A stretch of 64,000 nt of DNA from Bryocella elongata (GCF_900108185.1 NZ_FNVA01000002.1:124001-188000); one strand, 5' to 3'. Counted from the first letter of the stretch, positions 1 through 10,218 are shown. Made by a program: numbers and translations. Notes: generated by a model not told the origin, from the letters alone.

Positions 1-1
1 G

Positions 2-388
2 AACTACGTCAACTACAACGCCTTCCGTCTGCAGCCCATCAAGGACGTGAACGGCGCTGTACTGAGCCCCTTCGGAACGGCCAGCCGCAATCCAGGTCGC
101 ACGCCCGCCCTCTACCAGAGCGACTTCGCCGTCAACAAGAAGTTCGTTACGCCGGTACCGGGGCTCAAGGTGGAGTTCCGCACGGAGTTCTATAACCTCT
201 TCAACCACACCAACCTGTATCTGCCCAGCACCATCGGCGGAACCCAGGGAACGACGTCGGCCGCAGTCGGCACTGGCGGCAGTGTGCCGGTCGGCGCCAT
301 CACGGGCGGCGTGCCCACCAGTGGCGGGCAGATCACCAGCACCTTCACTCCGCGCGTCATCCAGTTCGGCCTGAAGATCCTCTACTAA
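2..388 (+). CDS. TonB-dependent receptor, Oar-like, C-terminal fragment (cut by window start)
   Basis: The frame is open from base 2 and ends with TAA at 386-388. The visible 128 residues look like the last strands of an outer-membrane beta-barrel: a segment with [13 protein letters not shown] (typical of the final strands of Oar-like acidobacterial receptors), a Gly/Thr/Ser-rich loop, and an ending in IQFGLKILY with a terminal aromatic residue as expected for a barrel protein. The same FEADFFNTLNHV-type segment occurs near the end of the complete receptor at 6158-10066, which supports the call. The protein probably takes up oligosaccharides or other large ligands across the outer membrane. 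The 5' part lies outside the window, so the signal peptide, the carboxypeptidase-regulatory domain and the plug cannot be checked. Confidence 0.8.
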   Translation, partial: NYVNYNAFRLQPIKDVNGAVLSPFGTASRNPGRTPALYQSDFAVNKKFVTPVPGLKVEFRTEFYNLFNHTNLYLPSTIGGTQGTTSAAVGTGGSVPVGAITGGVPTSGGQITSTFTPRVIQFGLKILY

Positions 389-401
389 CACCCTCAACCG
401 C

Positions 402-438
402 GCGGCCCGGGCTTGCCAACAGCCCGGGCCGCGTTTTT
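402..438 (+). terminator. Rho-independent terminator after the TonB receptor gene
   Basis: A perfect 12-bp stem (402-413 with 421-432), loop TGCCAAC, is followed directly by GTTTTTCT. It lies 14 bases after the receptor stop codon and separates the receptor from glpK. Confidence 0.85.
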
Positions 439-531
439 CTTTCCCTGCAGTTGGCCGTCTGCATGCGAACGAGGTACGCTCTTGCAGCGCGCGCAAGCAG
501 CAGTTTGCGCGTCGGGAACAGGACAGCAACG

Positions 532-2025
532 ATGGCAGACAAGCAATACATCCTCGCACTCGACCAGGGAACGACCAGTTCTCGAGCCATGGTGATCGAC
601 GCAGCGGGCAACGTAGTCGCCCTGGCGCAACGCCCCTTCGAGCAGCACTTTCCCCAGCCCGGCTGGGTAGAGCACTGCCCAATGGATATCTGGTCGTCGC
701 AGAGTGGCGTATTGACGGAGGCCCTCGCCGCGGCTGATCTCGAAGCCCACCACATTGCCGCCATCGGCATCACGAATCAGCGCGAAACCACGGTGCTCTG
801 GGATCGCGAAACCGGCGAGCCGGTCTGCAACGCGATCGTCTGGCAAGACCGCCGCACCGCTTCATGGTGCGATGCGCTGCGCGAGCGTGGCCTCGCACCC
901 AAGATCCAGGAGAAGACTGGCCTGCTGCCCGATGCATACTTCTCGGCCAGCAAGCTGGTGTGGATGCTCGACCATGTGGAAGGCGCGCGCGCCCGGGCTG
1001 AGGCTGGCAAGCTCGCCTTCGGTACCGTCGACAGCTGGCTGGTGTGGAAACTGACGCAGGGCGAGACGCACATCACGGATGTCACGAACGCCTCGCGCAC
1101 CATGCTCTTCAACATCCATACGCTGGAATGGGATACCGAGCTGCTGGAGCTCTTCAACGTGCCCGCCTCGCTGCTCCCGAAGGTCGTCTCTTCGAGCGGA
1201 GAATGCGGCCGTACTCGTGGGCTGCTCGATGGCATCGCCATCGCAGGCATCGCGGGCGATCAGCAGGCTGCGCTCTTCGGGCAGATGTGCACCAGGGCCG
1301 GCATGGCGAAGTGCACCTATGGCACCGGCGCCTTCATGCTGATGAACACCGGCGAGAAGCCTGTGACCTCGAAGAGCCGCCTGCTCACGACCATCGCCTG
1401 GCAGATTGACGGACGCACCGAATATGCCCTTGAGGGCAGCATGTTGATGGCGGGCGCGGTCGTGCAGTGGCTTCGAGACGAGCTTCACCTGATCCGGAAG
1501 TCGTCAGAGATCGAAGAGCTCGCGGCGTCGGTGCCTACGTCTGACGGCGTGGTGATTGTGCCTGCCTTTGCCGGTCTCGGCGCGCCGCATTGGGATCAGT
1601 ACGCTCGCGGCACCATCGTCGGTCTCACGCGGGGTACGGGCAGAGCGCACATCGCGCGCGCTGCGCTGGAAGGAATCGTGCTGCAGGCCGCAGATGTACT
1701 GGAAGCGATGGAAGCCGACGCAGGTATGCCACTGATGCAGCTTCGCGTGGATGGCGGCGCCGCTGCGAACAATCTGTTGATGCAGATCCAATCCGATGTC
1801 CTTGGCATCGAAGTGGTACGGCCGAAGAATGCGGAAGCCACGGCGCTGGGCGCAGCCTATCTTGCAGGACTCGCCGTGGGATACTGGGCGAACACCGAGG
1901 CCATCGCGGAGCAATGGCAGGTGGATCGCATCTTCAAGCCGGAGATCGATGCGGAGCAACGCAAGCGTGTGCGGGCCACGTGGCATCGCGCACTGGATCG
2001 GGCCCGCGAGTGGGAGCAGGCGTGA
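532..2025 (+). CDS. glpK: Glycerol kinase
   Basis: A FGGY-family kinase of 497 aa, the usual GlpK length. It phosphorylates glycerol with ATP to sn-glycerol 3-phosphate in the cytoplasm. The N-terminus carries the ATP-binding motif LDQGTTSSR (residues 10-18), then IVWQDRRT near residue 100, a [10 protein letters not shown] segment, the GTGAF motif, and the C-terminal FGGY signature around [15 protein letters not shown]. The frame is open further upstream to a TTG at 451, but the ATG at 532 gives the family N-terminus and follows an AGGA-containing leader. The next gene, glpD, overlaps its stop codon by 4 bases (GTGA), so the two are co-translated. A phosphodiesterase and glpF follow, making this a glycerol/G3P utilisation cluster. 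Confidence 0.95.
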   Translation: MADKQYILALDQGTTSSRAMVIDAAGNVVALAQRPFEQHFPQPGWVEHCPMDIWSSQSGVLTEALAAADLEAHHIAAIGITNQRETTVLWDRETGEPVCNAIVWQDRRTASWCDALRERGLAPKIQEKTGLLPDAYFSASKLVWMLDHVEGARARAEAGKLAFGTVDSWLVWKLTQGETHITDVTNASRTMLFNIHTLEWDTELLELFNVPASLLPKVVSSSGECGRTRGLLDGIAIAGIAGDQQAALFGQMCTRAGMAKCTYGTGAFMLMNTGEKPVTSKSRLLTTIAWQIDGRTEYALEGSMLMAGAVVQWLRDELHLIRKSSEIEELAASVPTSDGVVIVPAFAGLGAPHWDQYARGTIVGLTRGTGRAHIARAALEGIVLQAADVLEAMEADAGMPLMQLRVDGGAAANNLLMQIQSDVLGIEVVRPKNAEATALGAAYLAGLAVGYWANTEAIAEQWQVDRIFKPEIDAEQRKRVRATWHRALDRAREWEQA

Positions 2026-3593
2026 CGACAAGAGAAGACAGGCTGCGCGAACTTGGCGATGCTTCCTTCACCTGGGATGTCCTTGTGATCGGTGGTGGTG
2101 CGAGTGGATTGGGTTGTGCCGTGGAAGCAGCCTCGCGTGGCTATCGCACTGCTCTCGTGGAGCGCACCGACTTTGCCAAGGGAACCTCCAGCCGGAGTAC
2201 GAAGCTCGCGCACGGTGGTGTGCGTTACCTCGAGCAGATGAACCTGACGCTGGTGCTGGATGCTCTGCAGGAGCGTGGCCGCATGCTACGCAACGCTCCG
2301 CACCTCGTGCACGATCTCAGCTTCGTCGTGCCTGCCTATGACTGGACGGCGCTGCCATACTACGGATTCGGCCTCAAGGTGTACGAGTGGATGTCCGGCA
2401 AGCTCTCACTGGGTACCTCGCACCTGCTCTCTCGCGATGAGGCCAGCAAGCTGCTGCCTGGCGCGGCTCGCCACGATCTTCGCGGCGGTATCCTCTATCA
2501 CGATGGCCAGTTTGACGATTCGCGCTACGCGGTGACGTTGATGCGCACCCTCGAAGATCTCGGCGGCATTGCGCTGAACTACTGCGAAGTCACGAGCCTC
2601 ATCGAAGACAAAGGGCAGATTCGCGGAGCGCATGCGCGAGAGCGCGAGAGCGGGGCCGAGCTTGAGCTGCACGCTCGCGTCGTCATCAATGCGACTGGCG
2701 TCAACGTGGGGACGGTGCTGGCTATGGATGGGCATCCGAATCAGGCTCTGCTCAGTGTGAGCCAGGGAACACACTTCGTGTTGCCCAAGGATTACCTGCC
2801 CGGCAACACTGCGATGATGATCCCCAAGACCAGCGACGGCCGCGTCCTCTTCGCGATCCCATGGCAGGGCGCGACACTGGTGGGAACCACGGACGAGCCT
2901 GTCGAGCATGGTGCGGATGAGCCCCGGGCGCTCCCGGTCGAGCGCAACTTCCTGCTCGAGCACATTGCGAAGTACATGGGGCGCACACCGCAGGCGAGCG
3001 AGATTCAGAGCGTATGGAGCGGACAGCGTCCGCTGGTGCGGCACGGCAGCGGCAAAACCTCGCAGCTCTCACGCGACCACAAGGTGATCCTGTCGCCATC
3101 AGGGCTCGTGACGATCACCGGCGGCAAGTGGACCACCTATCGCCGCATGGGCGAGGACACGATCAACAAGGCTGCTGAAGCCGCTGGCCTGGCGAAGCAG
3201 CCTTCACGCACCGCGACGATGAAGCTGCACGCAGCGCTCGACGTGCCGCTCGCTGAGGCTTCGAAGTGGGAGCAGGTCTATGGCTCTGATCTCCCATCGT
3301 TGATCGCTCTCTCTGACGACCGCCCCGAGCTGAACGAACTCCTGCATCCTGCGCTGCCGTATCGCGCGCGAGAGGTCGTCTGGGCCACGCGGCATGAACT
3401 CGCCCGCACCAGCGAGGATTTCCTCGCCCGCCGCACACATGCCCTGCTGCTGAACGCACGTGCAGCGATGGAGGCGGCGCCGAAGGTGAGCGCGTTGCTG
3501 GCCGCCGAACTCGGACGCACTCCCGAGCAGCAACAGGCGGATCTCGATGCCTTCCTCGCCAACGCTCAGGGTTATGTCTACCGAGAGGCCTGA
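2022..3593 (+). CDS. glpD: Aerobic glycerol-3-phosphate dehydrogenase
   Basis: FAD-dependent dehydrogenase of 523 aa that oxidises sn-glycerol 3-phosphate to dihydroxyacetone phosphate and passes electrons to the quinone pool. Visible are the FAD dinucleotide-binding loop [10 protein letters not shown] (about residues 22-31), the GlpD signature [19 protein letters not shown] (about 54-72), a DAO-type core, and the C-terminal helical domain following [14 protein letters not shown]. The GTG at 2022 is taken as start because it gives the expected short N-terminus and overlaps the glpK stop codon (GTGA), a coupling arrangement; a longer frame runs upstream to 1590 but only through glpK sequence. 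It acts directly after glpK in the pathway. Confidence 0.94.
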   Translation: MTTREDRLRELGDASFTWDVLVIGGGASGLGCAVEAASRGYRTALVERTDFAKGTSSRSTKLAHGGVRYLEQMNLTLVLDALQERGRMLRNAPHLVHDLSFVVPAYDWTALPYYGFGLKVYEWMSGKLSLGTSHLLSRDEASKLLPGAARHDLRGGILYHDGQFDDSRYAVTLMRTLEDLGGIALNYCEVTSLIEDKGQIRGAHARERESGAELELHARVVINATGVNVGTVLAMDGHPNQALLSVSQGTHFVLPKDYLPGNTAMMIPKTSDGRVLFAIPWQGATLVGTTDEPVEHGADEPRALPVERNFLLEHIAKYMGRTPQASEIQSVWSGQRPLVRHGSGKTSQLSRDHKVILSPSGLVTITGGKWTTYRRMGEDTINKAAEAAGLAKQPSRTATMKLHAALDVPLAEASKWEQVYGSDLPSLIALSDDRPELNELLHPALPYRAREVVWATRHELARTSEDFLARRTHALLLNARAAMEAAPKVSALLAAELGRTPEQQQADLDAFLANAQGYVYREA

Positions 3594-3736
3594 TTCCAAG
3601 CCAATCCCCGCACAACGAGTCATCCCCAAGCCCAAACTCGAGCCGTACTGTGCTCGTCAGACGAAAGGATCGCGCTGTGTCTTTCAATATCTCTGTGCCA
3701 CACACTGAGCCTGTGGGCTATAAAGGTCGCTGCCCT

Positions 3737-4957
3737 ATGTCGCTCCTCCTGCTCACTTTGTTTGCCGCTACCTTCTGCGCCCCTCTGCTGGTAGCGCAGG
3801 GCAGCGACACGTCATCGTCAGACCCTTACATGGAGCTGATGCAGAAGGCTTCCGCGCATGCGAAGAAGCATCACACGAAGTATCCGCCGGCTCTCTCTCC
3901 GCTCTTCAGCACATTGCTTGGACCTGACCCTGAGGTGCACGTCGCCGATCTTCAGAAGGCTGGCTTCAAGGTTGTGCCATGGACTACCAACGACCCCGAG
4001 CAGATGAAGCAGCTGCTCGCGCTCAAGGTGGACGGCATCATCTCCGACCGTCCCGACATTCTGCACAAGGTCATCCTCGAAGCACGCGAAGCCGCGAAGG
4101 GCGATGCAGCTCAGCTCGCCTATCTCGATCAGCTCGACGCTGAAGGCCACCGTGGCGGACGCGGCATCCGGCCGGAGAACACGCTGCCCGCCTTTGAAGG
4201 AGGCCTCGACAACGGCATCCACACCATCGAGACCGACACGGGCGTGACGACAGATCATCAATCGCTCATCTGGCATGATCAGTTCCTCAATCCGCAGTCC
4301 TGCCGCCACGCGGATGGCACGCCGTATACGCTGGAGAACCGCGTCTACACCAGGGACATCTCCATGGCGGATGCGCAGAAGACCTTCATCTGCGACAAGC
4401 TGCACTTCGGCCCGGATCAGAAGAACGACCTCGCTCTCTCGCCGGTTGCCGTGGCCTTTGCAAAGCACGAGGGCATGATCAGTCCCTATGCTCCGACCAG
4501 TGCCGCGCAGCTCTTCCGCTTCGTCAATTTCTATGAGAAGTACTACGAGAGCGGAGAGGGCAGCCATCTTCCTGAAGCGAAGCAGCGCGCGTACACGGCG
4601 AAGCACGTGCACTTCAACCTGGAGACCAAGATCGTGCCTCCCGGCATCAGCGAAGCATCGATGATGGCGCAGATGACGGGGCATACCCTCGCCGAGTTGA
4701 AGGCGTCCGGCAAGGTTCCTGCCAGCGCGTTTGAAGAGAACCACACCGTCGATCTCGTGACGTTCGTCGATACGCTGTGCGGCTTTATCCGCGAGTACCA
4801 CATGCAGGAGCGTGCCGACGTACAGAGCTTCGACTTCCGCACTCTCCTGCTGGTGCAGGAGAAGTACCCCGAAATTCCTACCTATTACTTAACGGAGTCG
4901 GCCAAACTGCTGAGCTCGGAGATGGTGCCGGAGGAGTTGCGCGTCAGCAAGCGCTGA
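3737..4957 (+). CDS. Secreted glycerophosphodiester phosphodiesterase, apparently circularly permuted
   Basis: A GDPD-family TIM-barrel enzyme (406 aa from the ATG at 3737) expected to hydrolyse glycerophosphodiesters to glycerol 3-phosphate plus alcohol, feeding glpD. A signal peptide is visible (MSLLLLTLFAATFCAPLLVAQ); a GTG at 3713 adds GYKGRCP and would supply the positive n-region, so the start may be there, and GTG 3650 is also open. The catalytic start motif HRGGRGIRPENTLPAF is only at residue 138, followed by TDTGVT and WHD, then HFNLETK, and VQSFDF near 361. The protein stops soon afterwards. The segment that normally closes this fold (KVVPWTTNDPEQM...DGIISDRPD) is instead at residues 77-108, before the HRG motif. 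Order is therefore C-terminal part, linker, N-terminal part. Confidence 0.82.
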   Translation: MSLLLLTLFAATFCAPLLVAQGSDTSSSDPYMELMQKASAHAKKHHTKYPPALSPLFSTLLGPDPEVHVADLQKAGFKVVPWTTNDPEQMKQLLALKVDGIISDRPDILHKVILEAREAAKGDAAQLAYLDQLDAEGHRGGRGIRPENTLPAFEGGLDNGIHTIETDTGVTTDHQSLIWHDQFLNPQSCRHADGTPYTLENRVYTRDISMADAQKTFICDKLHFGPDQKNDLALSPVAVAFAKHEGMISPYAPTSAAQLFRFVNFYEKYYESGEGSHLPEAKQRAYTAKHVHFNLETKIVPPGISEASMMAQMTGHTLAELKASGKVPASAFEENHTVDLVTFVDTLCGFIREYHMQERADVQSFDFRTLLLVQEKYPEIPTYYLTESAKLLSSEMVPEELRVSKR

Positions 4958-5001
4958 CGCCACGCCTCGACCACCCGCTGCGTCTGGCCAGGAGAAAGAC
5001 A

Positions 5002-5829
5002 ATGAAGCGAGAGTTCCTTGGACAACTGATCTCGGAAGCCACAGCGATGTTCATGATTATCGCTTTCGGAGATTCCGTCGCGGCGATGTACACGCTCTAC
5101 ACCCCGAGCCCGTACCAGCAGGCGTATTGGGGCGTGTGCATCGCCTGGGGCCTTGCCGTCACCATGGCAATTTACACCACGGCCTCGGTGAGCGGCTGCC
5201 ACGCGAACCCTGCCGTCACGCTGGCGCTTGCTATCTATCGCAAGTTCTCCTGGCGCAACGTCGTCCCATACTGGGCGGCGCAGGTCGTCGGAGGTTTTGC
5301 CGGCGCGGCGCTGGTCTATCTCCTCTTCTCTCCGGTCATCGACAACTACAACGCGGCAAACCACCTCACGCGCGCGGTTGGTGGCGCGGCGGGAGTCTTC
5401 TTCACTCACACCGGTCTGGCCATCACGCCCATGCACGCCTTCGTGGATGAGATCATCCTCACGGCCTTCCTCATCTTCGGCATCTTCGCGATCACGGAGA
5501 AGTTCAACGAGAGCGCTCCAGGAGCGAATGGTGGGGCACTGATGATTGGCTTCCTCGTCGCGCTTATCGGTGCATCGATGGGTTACCTCGAGGCCTGGGC
5601 ACTGAACCCGGCACGTGACTTCGGCCCCCGCCTCTTCTGTTTCTTCGCGGGCTGGGGAGCCTCAGCATTGCCGTCGCCGGACAATTACTGGTGGATCCCG
5701 ATTTTGGCTCCGCTGTTGGGAGCGGTCGTGGGCGGTGGGGCGTACCAGGTACTGATCTGGCCCTATCTGCCGGCCCGCCGTAAGGCACTCCTTGAGGCGC
5801 AGCAACAGGTCGCAGGCAAGGCCGCGTAG
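5002..5829 (+). CDS. glpF: Glycerol uptake facilitator (MIP/aquaglyceroporin family)
   Basis: A six-helix major intrinsic protein of 275 aa for facilitated diffusion of glycerol across the inner membrane. The two half-helix signature boxes are present: SGCHANPAVT near residue 68 and NPARDFGPR near residue 205. The Asp after NPAR is typical of glycerol-conducting members rather than water-only aquaporins. The frame is open upstream to 4777, overlapping the phosphodiesterase gene, but the ATG at 5002 follows a good ribosome-binding site (AGGAGAAAGACA) and begins with the family N-terminus MKREFLGQLISE. It is the last gene of the glpK-glpD-phosphodiesterase-glpF cluster, supplying glycerol to glpK. 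Confidence 0.92.
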   Translation: MKREFLGQLISEATAMFMIIAFGDSVAAMYTLYTPSPYQQAYWGVCIAWGLAVTMAIYTTASVSGCHANPAVTLALAIYRKFSWRNVVPYWAAQVVGGFAGAALVYLLFSPVIDNYNAANHLTRAVGGAAGVFFTHTGLAITPMHAFVDEIILTAFLIFGIFAITEKFNESAPGANGGALMIGFLVALIGASMGYLEAWALNPARDFGPRLFCFFAGWGASALPSPDNYWWIPILAPLLGAVVGGGAYQVLIWPYLPARRKALLEAQQQVAGKAA

Positions 5830-5905
5830 AGCGCGCGAACATACCGGCTACGGCTGACGGAAAACACGCCGATTCGTCGGCTGTCTGACAGAAAATCGAA
5901 ATGCA

Positions 5906-5938
5906 ACGGGCGACCCCTGACTGTAGGTCGCCCGTTTC
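5906..5938 (+). terminator. Hairpin terminator after glpF
   Basis: Stem ACGGGCGACC (5906-5915) pairs with GGTCGCCCGT (5926-5935), loop of 10, followed by TTC. The T-run is short, so termination strength is uncertain. The rest of the interval 5830-6157 holds the promoter below; nothing else was recognised there. Confidence 0.55.
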
Positions 5939-6079
5939 GCGTGCGCGTCCACTAGCCATTGAGGCAGCCGTTATCCTAGCGAAATCAATGAGATAGCTGG
6001 AACTCCAGACAGGCAAGAACGATTCGACAGGAGCCCTAAACCGGCTGCGAGTTTCTCTCACTTGGGAACAATTTACCTA

Positions 6080-6109
6080 TTGACACTTGTGCGAGCGCGG
6101 ACGTACGGT
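6080..6109 (+). promoter_or_regulatory. Sigma-70-like promoter of the Oar-like receptor gene
   Basis: A perfect -35 box TTGACA (6080-6085) and an 18-base spacer lead to TACGGT (6104-6109), a weak -10. The -35 lies in the decamer CCTATTGACA (6076-6085), which recurs exactly at 17200-17209 upstream of the rhamnose mutarotase gene with the same 18-base spacing. The expected start site is about 42 bases before the ATG at 6158. Confidence 0.6.
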
Positions 6110-6157
6110 TTTATGCCGGTAAGACAGTTTTGCTGCTGCGCTTTTGGAGGATCCTCG

Positions 6158-9100
6158 ATGACGCTTCGTACTTTGAATTTCCAGCGCCACGCTGGTCGTG
6201 TGTCTGGAGGTGGTTTCGGCCGCCTTCTCGCGATCATGCTGGCCGTAACCTGCCTGTGCTTCGGCCATCAGCCGATGCAGGCCCAAACCGGTGGTGAGGC
6301 GGGCATCCAGGGAACCGTAGCCGATGCCACAGGCGCCGCTATCCCCAACGCAACCGTCATCGTCAAGAGCAACGCCACGGGCGTTGAGCTGACCCGCCAG
6401 ACGAACGGCGACGGCCTCTACACTGTCTCGCCCATCATCCCGGGCGTCTACACCGTCACGGTGAAGGCCGCTGGCTTTGAGACATTCGTTCAAAAGAATC
6501 TCCAGGCTAACGCGCTTGTGATGACGCCTCTGAACATCGGGATGAAGGTTGGCGCGCAGGACACGACTGTCGAAGTCACTGGTGCGCCCCCCGCACTCGA
6601 GACCACCAATGCGACCCTTGGCCTCACCATTCAGAATGAGACCTACACAAACCTTCCGTTGACGCTCAACGGGCAGATGCGCGACCCGACTGCTTTTGGC
6701 ACTCTCGCCCCCGGTGCACAGGGGGGCGCTCGTCTTCCGCTTATCGGCGGCACGGGCAATTACCTCGGCCAGCTTTACCTCGATGGTCTCCCCGCGGAGA
6801 CGGTCAGCCAGCAGGGCGACAACCGGGTGGTGTCGCAGTCTCTATCCGTGGACGCCGTCGACCAGATGCAGGTCGTCACCAGCACGCCACCGGCGGAGTA
6901 TGCCGGAGCCGGAGCCGAGAACTTCACGATGAAGTCCGGTACCCTGCAGTACCACGGGAGCGTAAAGGACTTCCTCCGCAACACGGCATTGGATGCATGG
7001 CAGTTCGTAAAGCCCGCAACCGGCAAGCCGATCGATCATCAGAACGAACTTGCCGCGACCTTCAGCGGCCACGTCCCCGGCACCAAGCGCATCTTCTTCT
7101 TCGTCGCGTATGACAAATACCACAACCGCACGCAGAACAACGCGGCGTCGTACACCATTCCCACCCTGCAAATGCGCACGGGTGACTTCCGTCAGCTTGG
7201 CTGCCTCGGTATAAAGGCTGCGGCCGACCAGGCGGCCTGCGCCACTGCTGGCGGCCCCTCGGGTACCTCGGGAAGTGTGACGTACGGTGGCACGACCGTT
7301 GCCGTTACCCCATATCTTTACGACCCCACGACCAACAGCTGTCCAGCTGGAAGCAGCTGCTCACGCCAGCCATTCGTGTCGGGTGGAAGCTACAACGTCA
7401 TTCCTTCGAATTACATCTCGGCCATCTCCCAGGCTATGGAGCAGTGGCTGCCGACTCCAACCAACTCGAACGTCGTCAACAATTACACCGCCCCTCTCGC
7501 CAAGGGATACGATAACCACGCCATCGACTGGCGTGTGGACTTCGACTGGACGCCAAAGCATCGCATCTCCACCGTGGGCTCGATGGGTGCGGTCAACTAC
7601 CTGAATAACTTCGGCGCCCCAAATCTGCCGCTCCCGTATGTGGGCGGTGACAATGCTGCCATCTTCCCGAAGGCCTATGACGTTCAGGATGCGTACACTA
7701 TTTCAAACACAATGGTGAACCAGTTCAAGTTCGGTTATGTGCGATTCTTCCAGAACATCTCGGACGCAACCCAGAACACCAAGTATGGGCTCAACAAACT
7801 GGGCGTTACCAACCTCCCCAGTGGACAGGGCGGATACACGTTCCCGCTCGAGACCTTCAACACGACCACCGCTTTCGGTACAGCACAACAGGCATGGCGC
7901 ACCAGCGCTACCTCGACGCAGCTCACGACGCCCAATAACTTCGCACTGGTCGATAACCTGCAGTGGGTCAAGGGCGCGCACAGCCTGACCTTTGGCATCT
8001 CCATCCAGTGGCAGCAGATCAACAACGCCAACCCCGCAACCTTCACCGGCGATCTTTCGCTGGCGCCGAGCGCCAACTCGACGGCGAATTACGTCGGCAC
8101 CTCACTTTCGACCACCGCAACGGGTTACTCCTATGCCAGCTTCCTTCTCGGAGCTTATGGCACCACGACGACCGCGCTGCAGTATGTCAGCGAAGAGGGC
8201 GGGCGCTATCGCCCCATCGCTCCCTACGTGGAAGACACCTGGAAGGTGAACTCCAAGCTGACGATTGATGCTGGCCTCCGCTGGGATTATCTGCCGCCCT
8301 ACCGCGAGGTGAAGGATCACTGGAGCTTCCTGAACCCCACCGGGATCAACCCCGCAACCGGAACCGCTGGCTACAACGAGTTCGCCGGTAACTACGGCGG
8401 CGCGGGCGTGAGCTGCCAGTGCCGTACGCCGGTGCCGACCTACTGGAACAACTGGGGCCCACGCGTGGGCATTACGTTCCAGTCCGATCCCAAGACCGTA
8501 TGGCGCGCTGGCCTCGGCCGCGTCTTTTCGCAGGCCGGCGGTGTCGGCGGACGTGGCGGCGCCTTCAACGGCACCGGCCAACTCGGCTTCAACACCACCG
8601 CAACCAGCCCGACCGAAATCACCACTGGCATCAACGCAGCGCCGTCCTTCTACCTCAATAGCAGCAGCGCGCTCGGCAGCCTCGCCAACACCGACATGTT
8701 CGGGGCCGGCTATGTCTACCCGACCGCTCCTACTCCCGGAGCGGCAACGCAGATCCTGGATGCCGGCCACTATATCAGCCCCACGACAAACAAGGTCGTG
8801 ACGGCCTCCACCGCACCGGGCTATGCGGATCCGCACTTCTCCTCCCGCGCCCCGGATGTCATGTTCTACAACGCCGGTATTGAGCACGCCGTTACGGACT
8901 CACTGACGATGGCGGTCAACTACGTTGGCAACCAGAGCCATCACCTCATCAACTCCACCAACACCGGTACTGGCACCGCGCGCGGCTACTGGAGCAACCA
9001 GCTCAATCCGGTCTACCTCGTTGGCCTGGGAGCAGCGACGGACTCCACCGGCAAGCTCCCGTTGCTCACAGCTCCGGCGAACTCCGCCAACGTGGCGAAG

Positions 9101-10066
9101 GCGCAGGCTCTGATGTCCGGCATCAGCATCCCGGCGTTCTACCAAGCGGCGGCGAACGCGGGCGATACCACCGCGACCATCCAGCAGGGCCTCGTGGCGT
9201 ACCCGCAGTATTCGGGACTTTCGGATACCTGGGGCAACGTCGGCAATTTCAGCTACAACTCCCTGCAGGTCACGGTGCAACAGCGTCTCTCGCACGGTCT
9301 GACCTTCAACTTCAACTACACATGGGCGCGCAACGTAGGCGACGACGGCCCGTATCGTACAGGCTATGCTCTGCCCTCGGGCTCGGTCTCCCGCAGCACG
9401 CAGGCGTACAAGATGAACCGCATCGACCGCAGCGAGACCACCGTCTCGACTCCGAACGTGATCCATGCGTTCGGAGTCTGGAACCTGCCGTTTGGCAAGG
9501 GCCACATCGGCGGCGGCAATCCCATCGTCAGCGCCCTCGTGAGTGGATGGCAGATCAATTCGATTGCCACCTATGCCAGCGGCACACCGGTGCAGATCAC
9601 CTACGGCGGTTGCACCACAGGTCTGCAGGGACAGTGCATGCCGGACTACAATCCGGCCTACACGGGTACGGCCCGGCAGAACGGTAAGTTCGGTACGTCA
9701 GCTTCGGGCCGTCTGGCTTCGAACCTGAGCAACGTGCAGTACTTCAATCCCACGGCGTTCATCGCTCCTACCTCGGTCAACGCCGGGACTGGAGTCGCAG
9801 CGCTCAACCTGATCGGCAACGCCGCTCGTACCGGAGCGGATGGGCTTCGCAATCCGGCGCAGTGGAACATCGACTCGGGTGTTCGCCGCACGATCCCCCT
9901 CTATGGCCGTTTCGCCTTCACCTTTGAGGCGGACTTCTTCAATACTCTCAACCATGTACTGTTCTCGAGCCCGAACGCGGTATATGGTTCGTCCACCTTC
10001 GGTCAGATCGCAAGCGCTTCGAACAGCCCACGCTCGATCCTGCTCGCGGGTCACATCACGTTCTAA
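6158..10066 (+). CDS. TonB-dependent receptor with N-terminal carboxypeptidase-regulatory domain (Oar-like)
   Basis: A very large outer-membrane receptor of 1302 aa. The chosen ATG at 6158 follows a strong GGAGG (6146-6150) and starts a signal peptide (RLLAIMLAVTCLCFGHQPMQAQ); the frame is open back to a TTG at 6062, but that part covers the promoter. A CarboxypepD_reg-like beta-sandwich follows (GIQGTVADATGAAIPNATVIV... up to about residue 110), then a plug region (residues about 130-250) and a long barrel ending in ILLAGHITF with terminal Phe. No SusD-like lipoprotein gene accompanies it, as is usual for Acidobacteria. Its location beside a rhamnogalacturonan glycosidase operon and a promoter shared with the rhamnose mutarotase suggest uptake of pectin oligosaccharides; this substrate is inference. 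Confidence 0.9.
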   Translation: MTLRTLNFQRHAGRVSGGGFGRLLAIMLAVTCLCFGHQPMQAQTGGEAGIQGTVADATGAAIPNATVIVKSNATGVELTRQTNGDGLYTVSPIIPGVYTVTVKAAGFETFVQKNLQANALVMTPLNIGMKVGAQDTTVEVTGAPPALETTNATLGLTIQNETYTNLPLTLNGQMRDPTAFGTLAPGAQGGARLPLIGGTGNYLGQLYLDGLPAETVSQQGDNRVVSQSLSVDAVDQMQVVTSTPPAEYAGAGAENFTMKSGTLQYHGSVKDFLRNTALDAWQFVKPATGKPIDHQNELAATFSGHVPGTKRIFFFVAYDKYHNRTQNNAASYTIPTLQMRTGDFRQLGCLGIKAAADQAACATAGGPSGTSGSVTYGGTTVAVTPYLYDPTTNSCPAGSSCSRQPFVSGGSYNVIPSNYISAISQAMEQWLPTPTNSNVVNNYTAPLAKGYDNHAIDWRVDFDWTPKHRISTVGSMGAVNYLNNFGAPNLPLPYVGGDNAAIFPKAYDVQDAYTISNTMVNQFKFGYVRFFQNISDATQNTKYGLNKLGVTNLPSGQGGYTFPLETFNTTTAFGTAQQAWRTSATSTQLTTPNNFALVDNLQWVKGAHSLTFGISIQWQQINNANPATFTGDLSLAPSANSTANYVGTSLSTTATGYSYASFLLGAYGTTTTALQYVSEEGGRYRPIAPYVEDTWKVNSKLTIDAGLRWDYLPPYREVKDHWSFLNPTGINPATGTAGYNEFAGNYGGAGVSCQCRTPVPTYWNNWGPRVGITFQSDPKTVWRAGLGRVFSQAGGVGGRGGAFNGTGQLGFNTTATSPTEITTGINAAPSFYLNSSSALGSLANTDMFGAGYVYPTAPTPGAATQILDAGHYISPTTNKVVTASTAPGYADPHFSSRAPDVMFYNAGIEHAVTDSLTMAVNYVGNQSHHLINSTNTGTGTARGYWSNQLNPVYLVGLGAATDSTGKLPLLTAPANSANVAKAQALMSGISIPAFYQAAANAGDTTATIQQGLVAYPQYSGLSDTWGNVGNFSYNSLQVTVQQRLSHGLTFNFNYTWARNVGDDGPYRTGYALPSGSVSRSTQAYKMNRIDRSETTVSTPNVIHAFGVWNLPFGKGHIGGGNPIVSALVSGWQINSIATYASGTPVQITYGGCTTGLQGQCMPDYNPAYTGTARQNGKFGTSASGRLASNLSNVQYFNPTAFIAPTSVNAGTGVAALNLIGNAARTGADGLRNPAQWNIDSGVRRTIPLYGRFAFTFEADFFNTLNHVLFSSPNAVYGSSTFGQIASASNSPRSILLAGHITF

Positions 10067-10087
10067 CCAACTGCACTTCTCCTCCCG

Positions 10088-10118
10088 CGTGCGGCGCCTC
10101 CTACGCCGCACGCGGTTT
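10088..10118 (+). terminator. Rho-independent terminator after the Oar-like receptor
   Basis: Perfect 9-bp stem CGTGCGGCG (10088-10096) / CGCCGCACG (10104-10112), loop CCTCCTA, followed by CGGTTTTG. It is 21 bases after the receptor stop. Confidence 0.75.
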
Positions 10119-10153
10119 TGTTTGTGGGGTGCCAGATTCTGCAGTCTCCAGAT

Positions 10154-10190
10154 ACGACGACGCCGCTTCCTTAGGGAGCGGCGTCGTCGT
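10154..10190. terminator. Long perfect hairpin between convergent genes
   Basis: A 14-bp perfect inverted repeat (10154-10167 with 10177-10190, 9-base loop) sits between the receptor gene (+) and the GH105-esterase gene (-). It has no clear T-run on either strand, so it may act as a transcription barrier or mRNA 3' end stabiliser rather than a classical terminator. Confidence 0.5.
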
Positions 10191-10218
10191 GTTCTCTTGC
10201 TTGAGTGTCGGCTGCGCG

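Noticed and set aside
1590-2021. Upstream extension of glpD through glpK
   Set aside because: The added residues are out-of-frame glpK sequence; GTG 2022 gives the normal GlpD N-terminus and a GTGA overlap.
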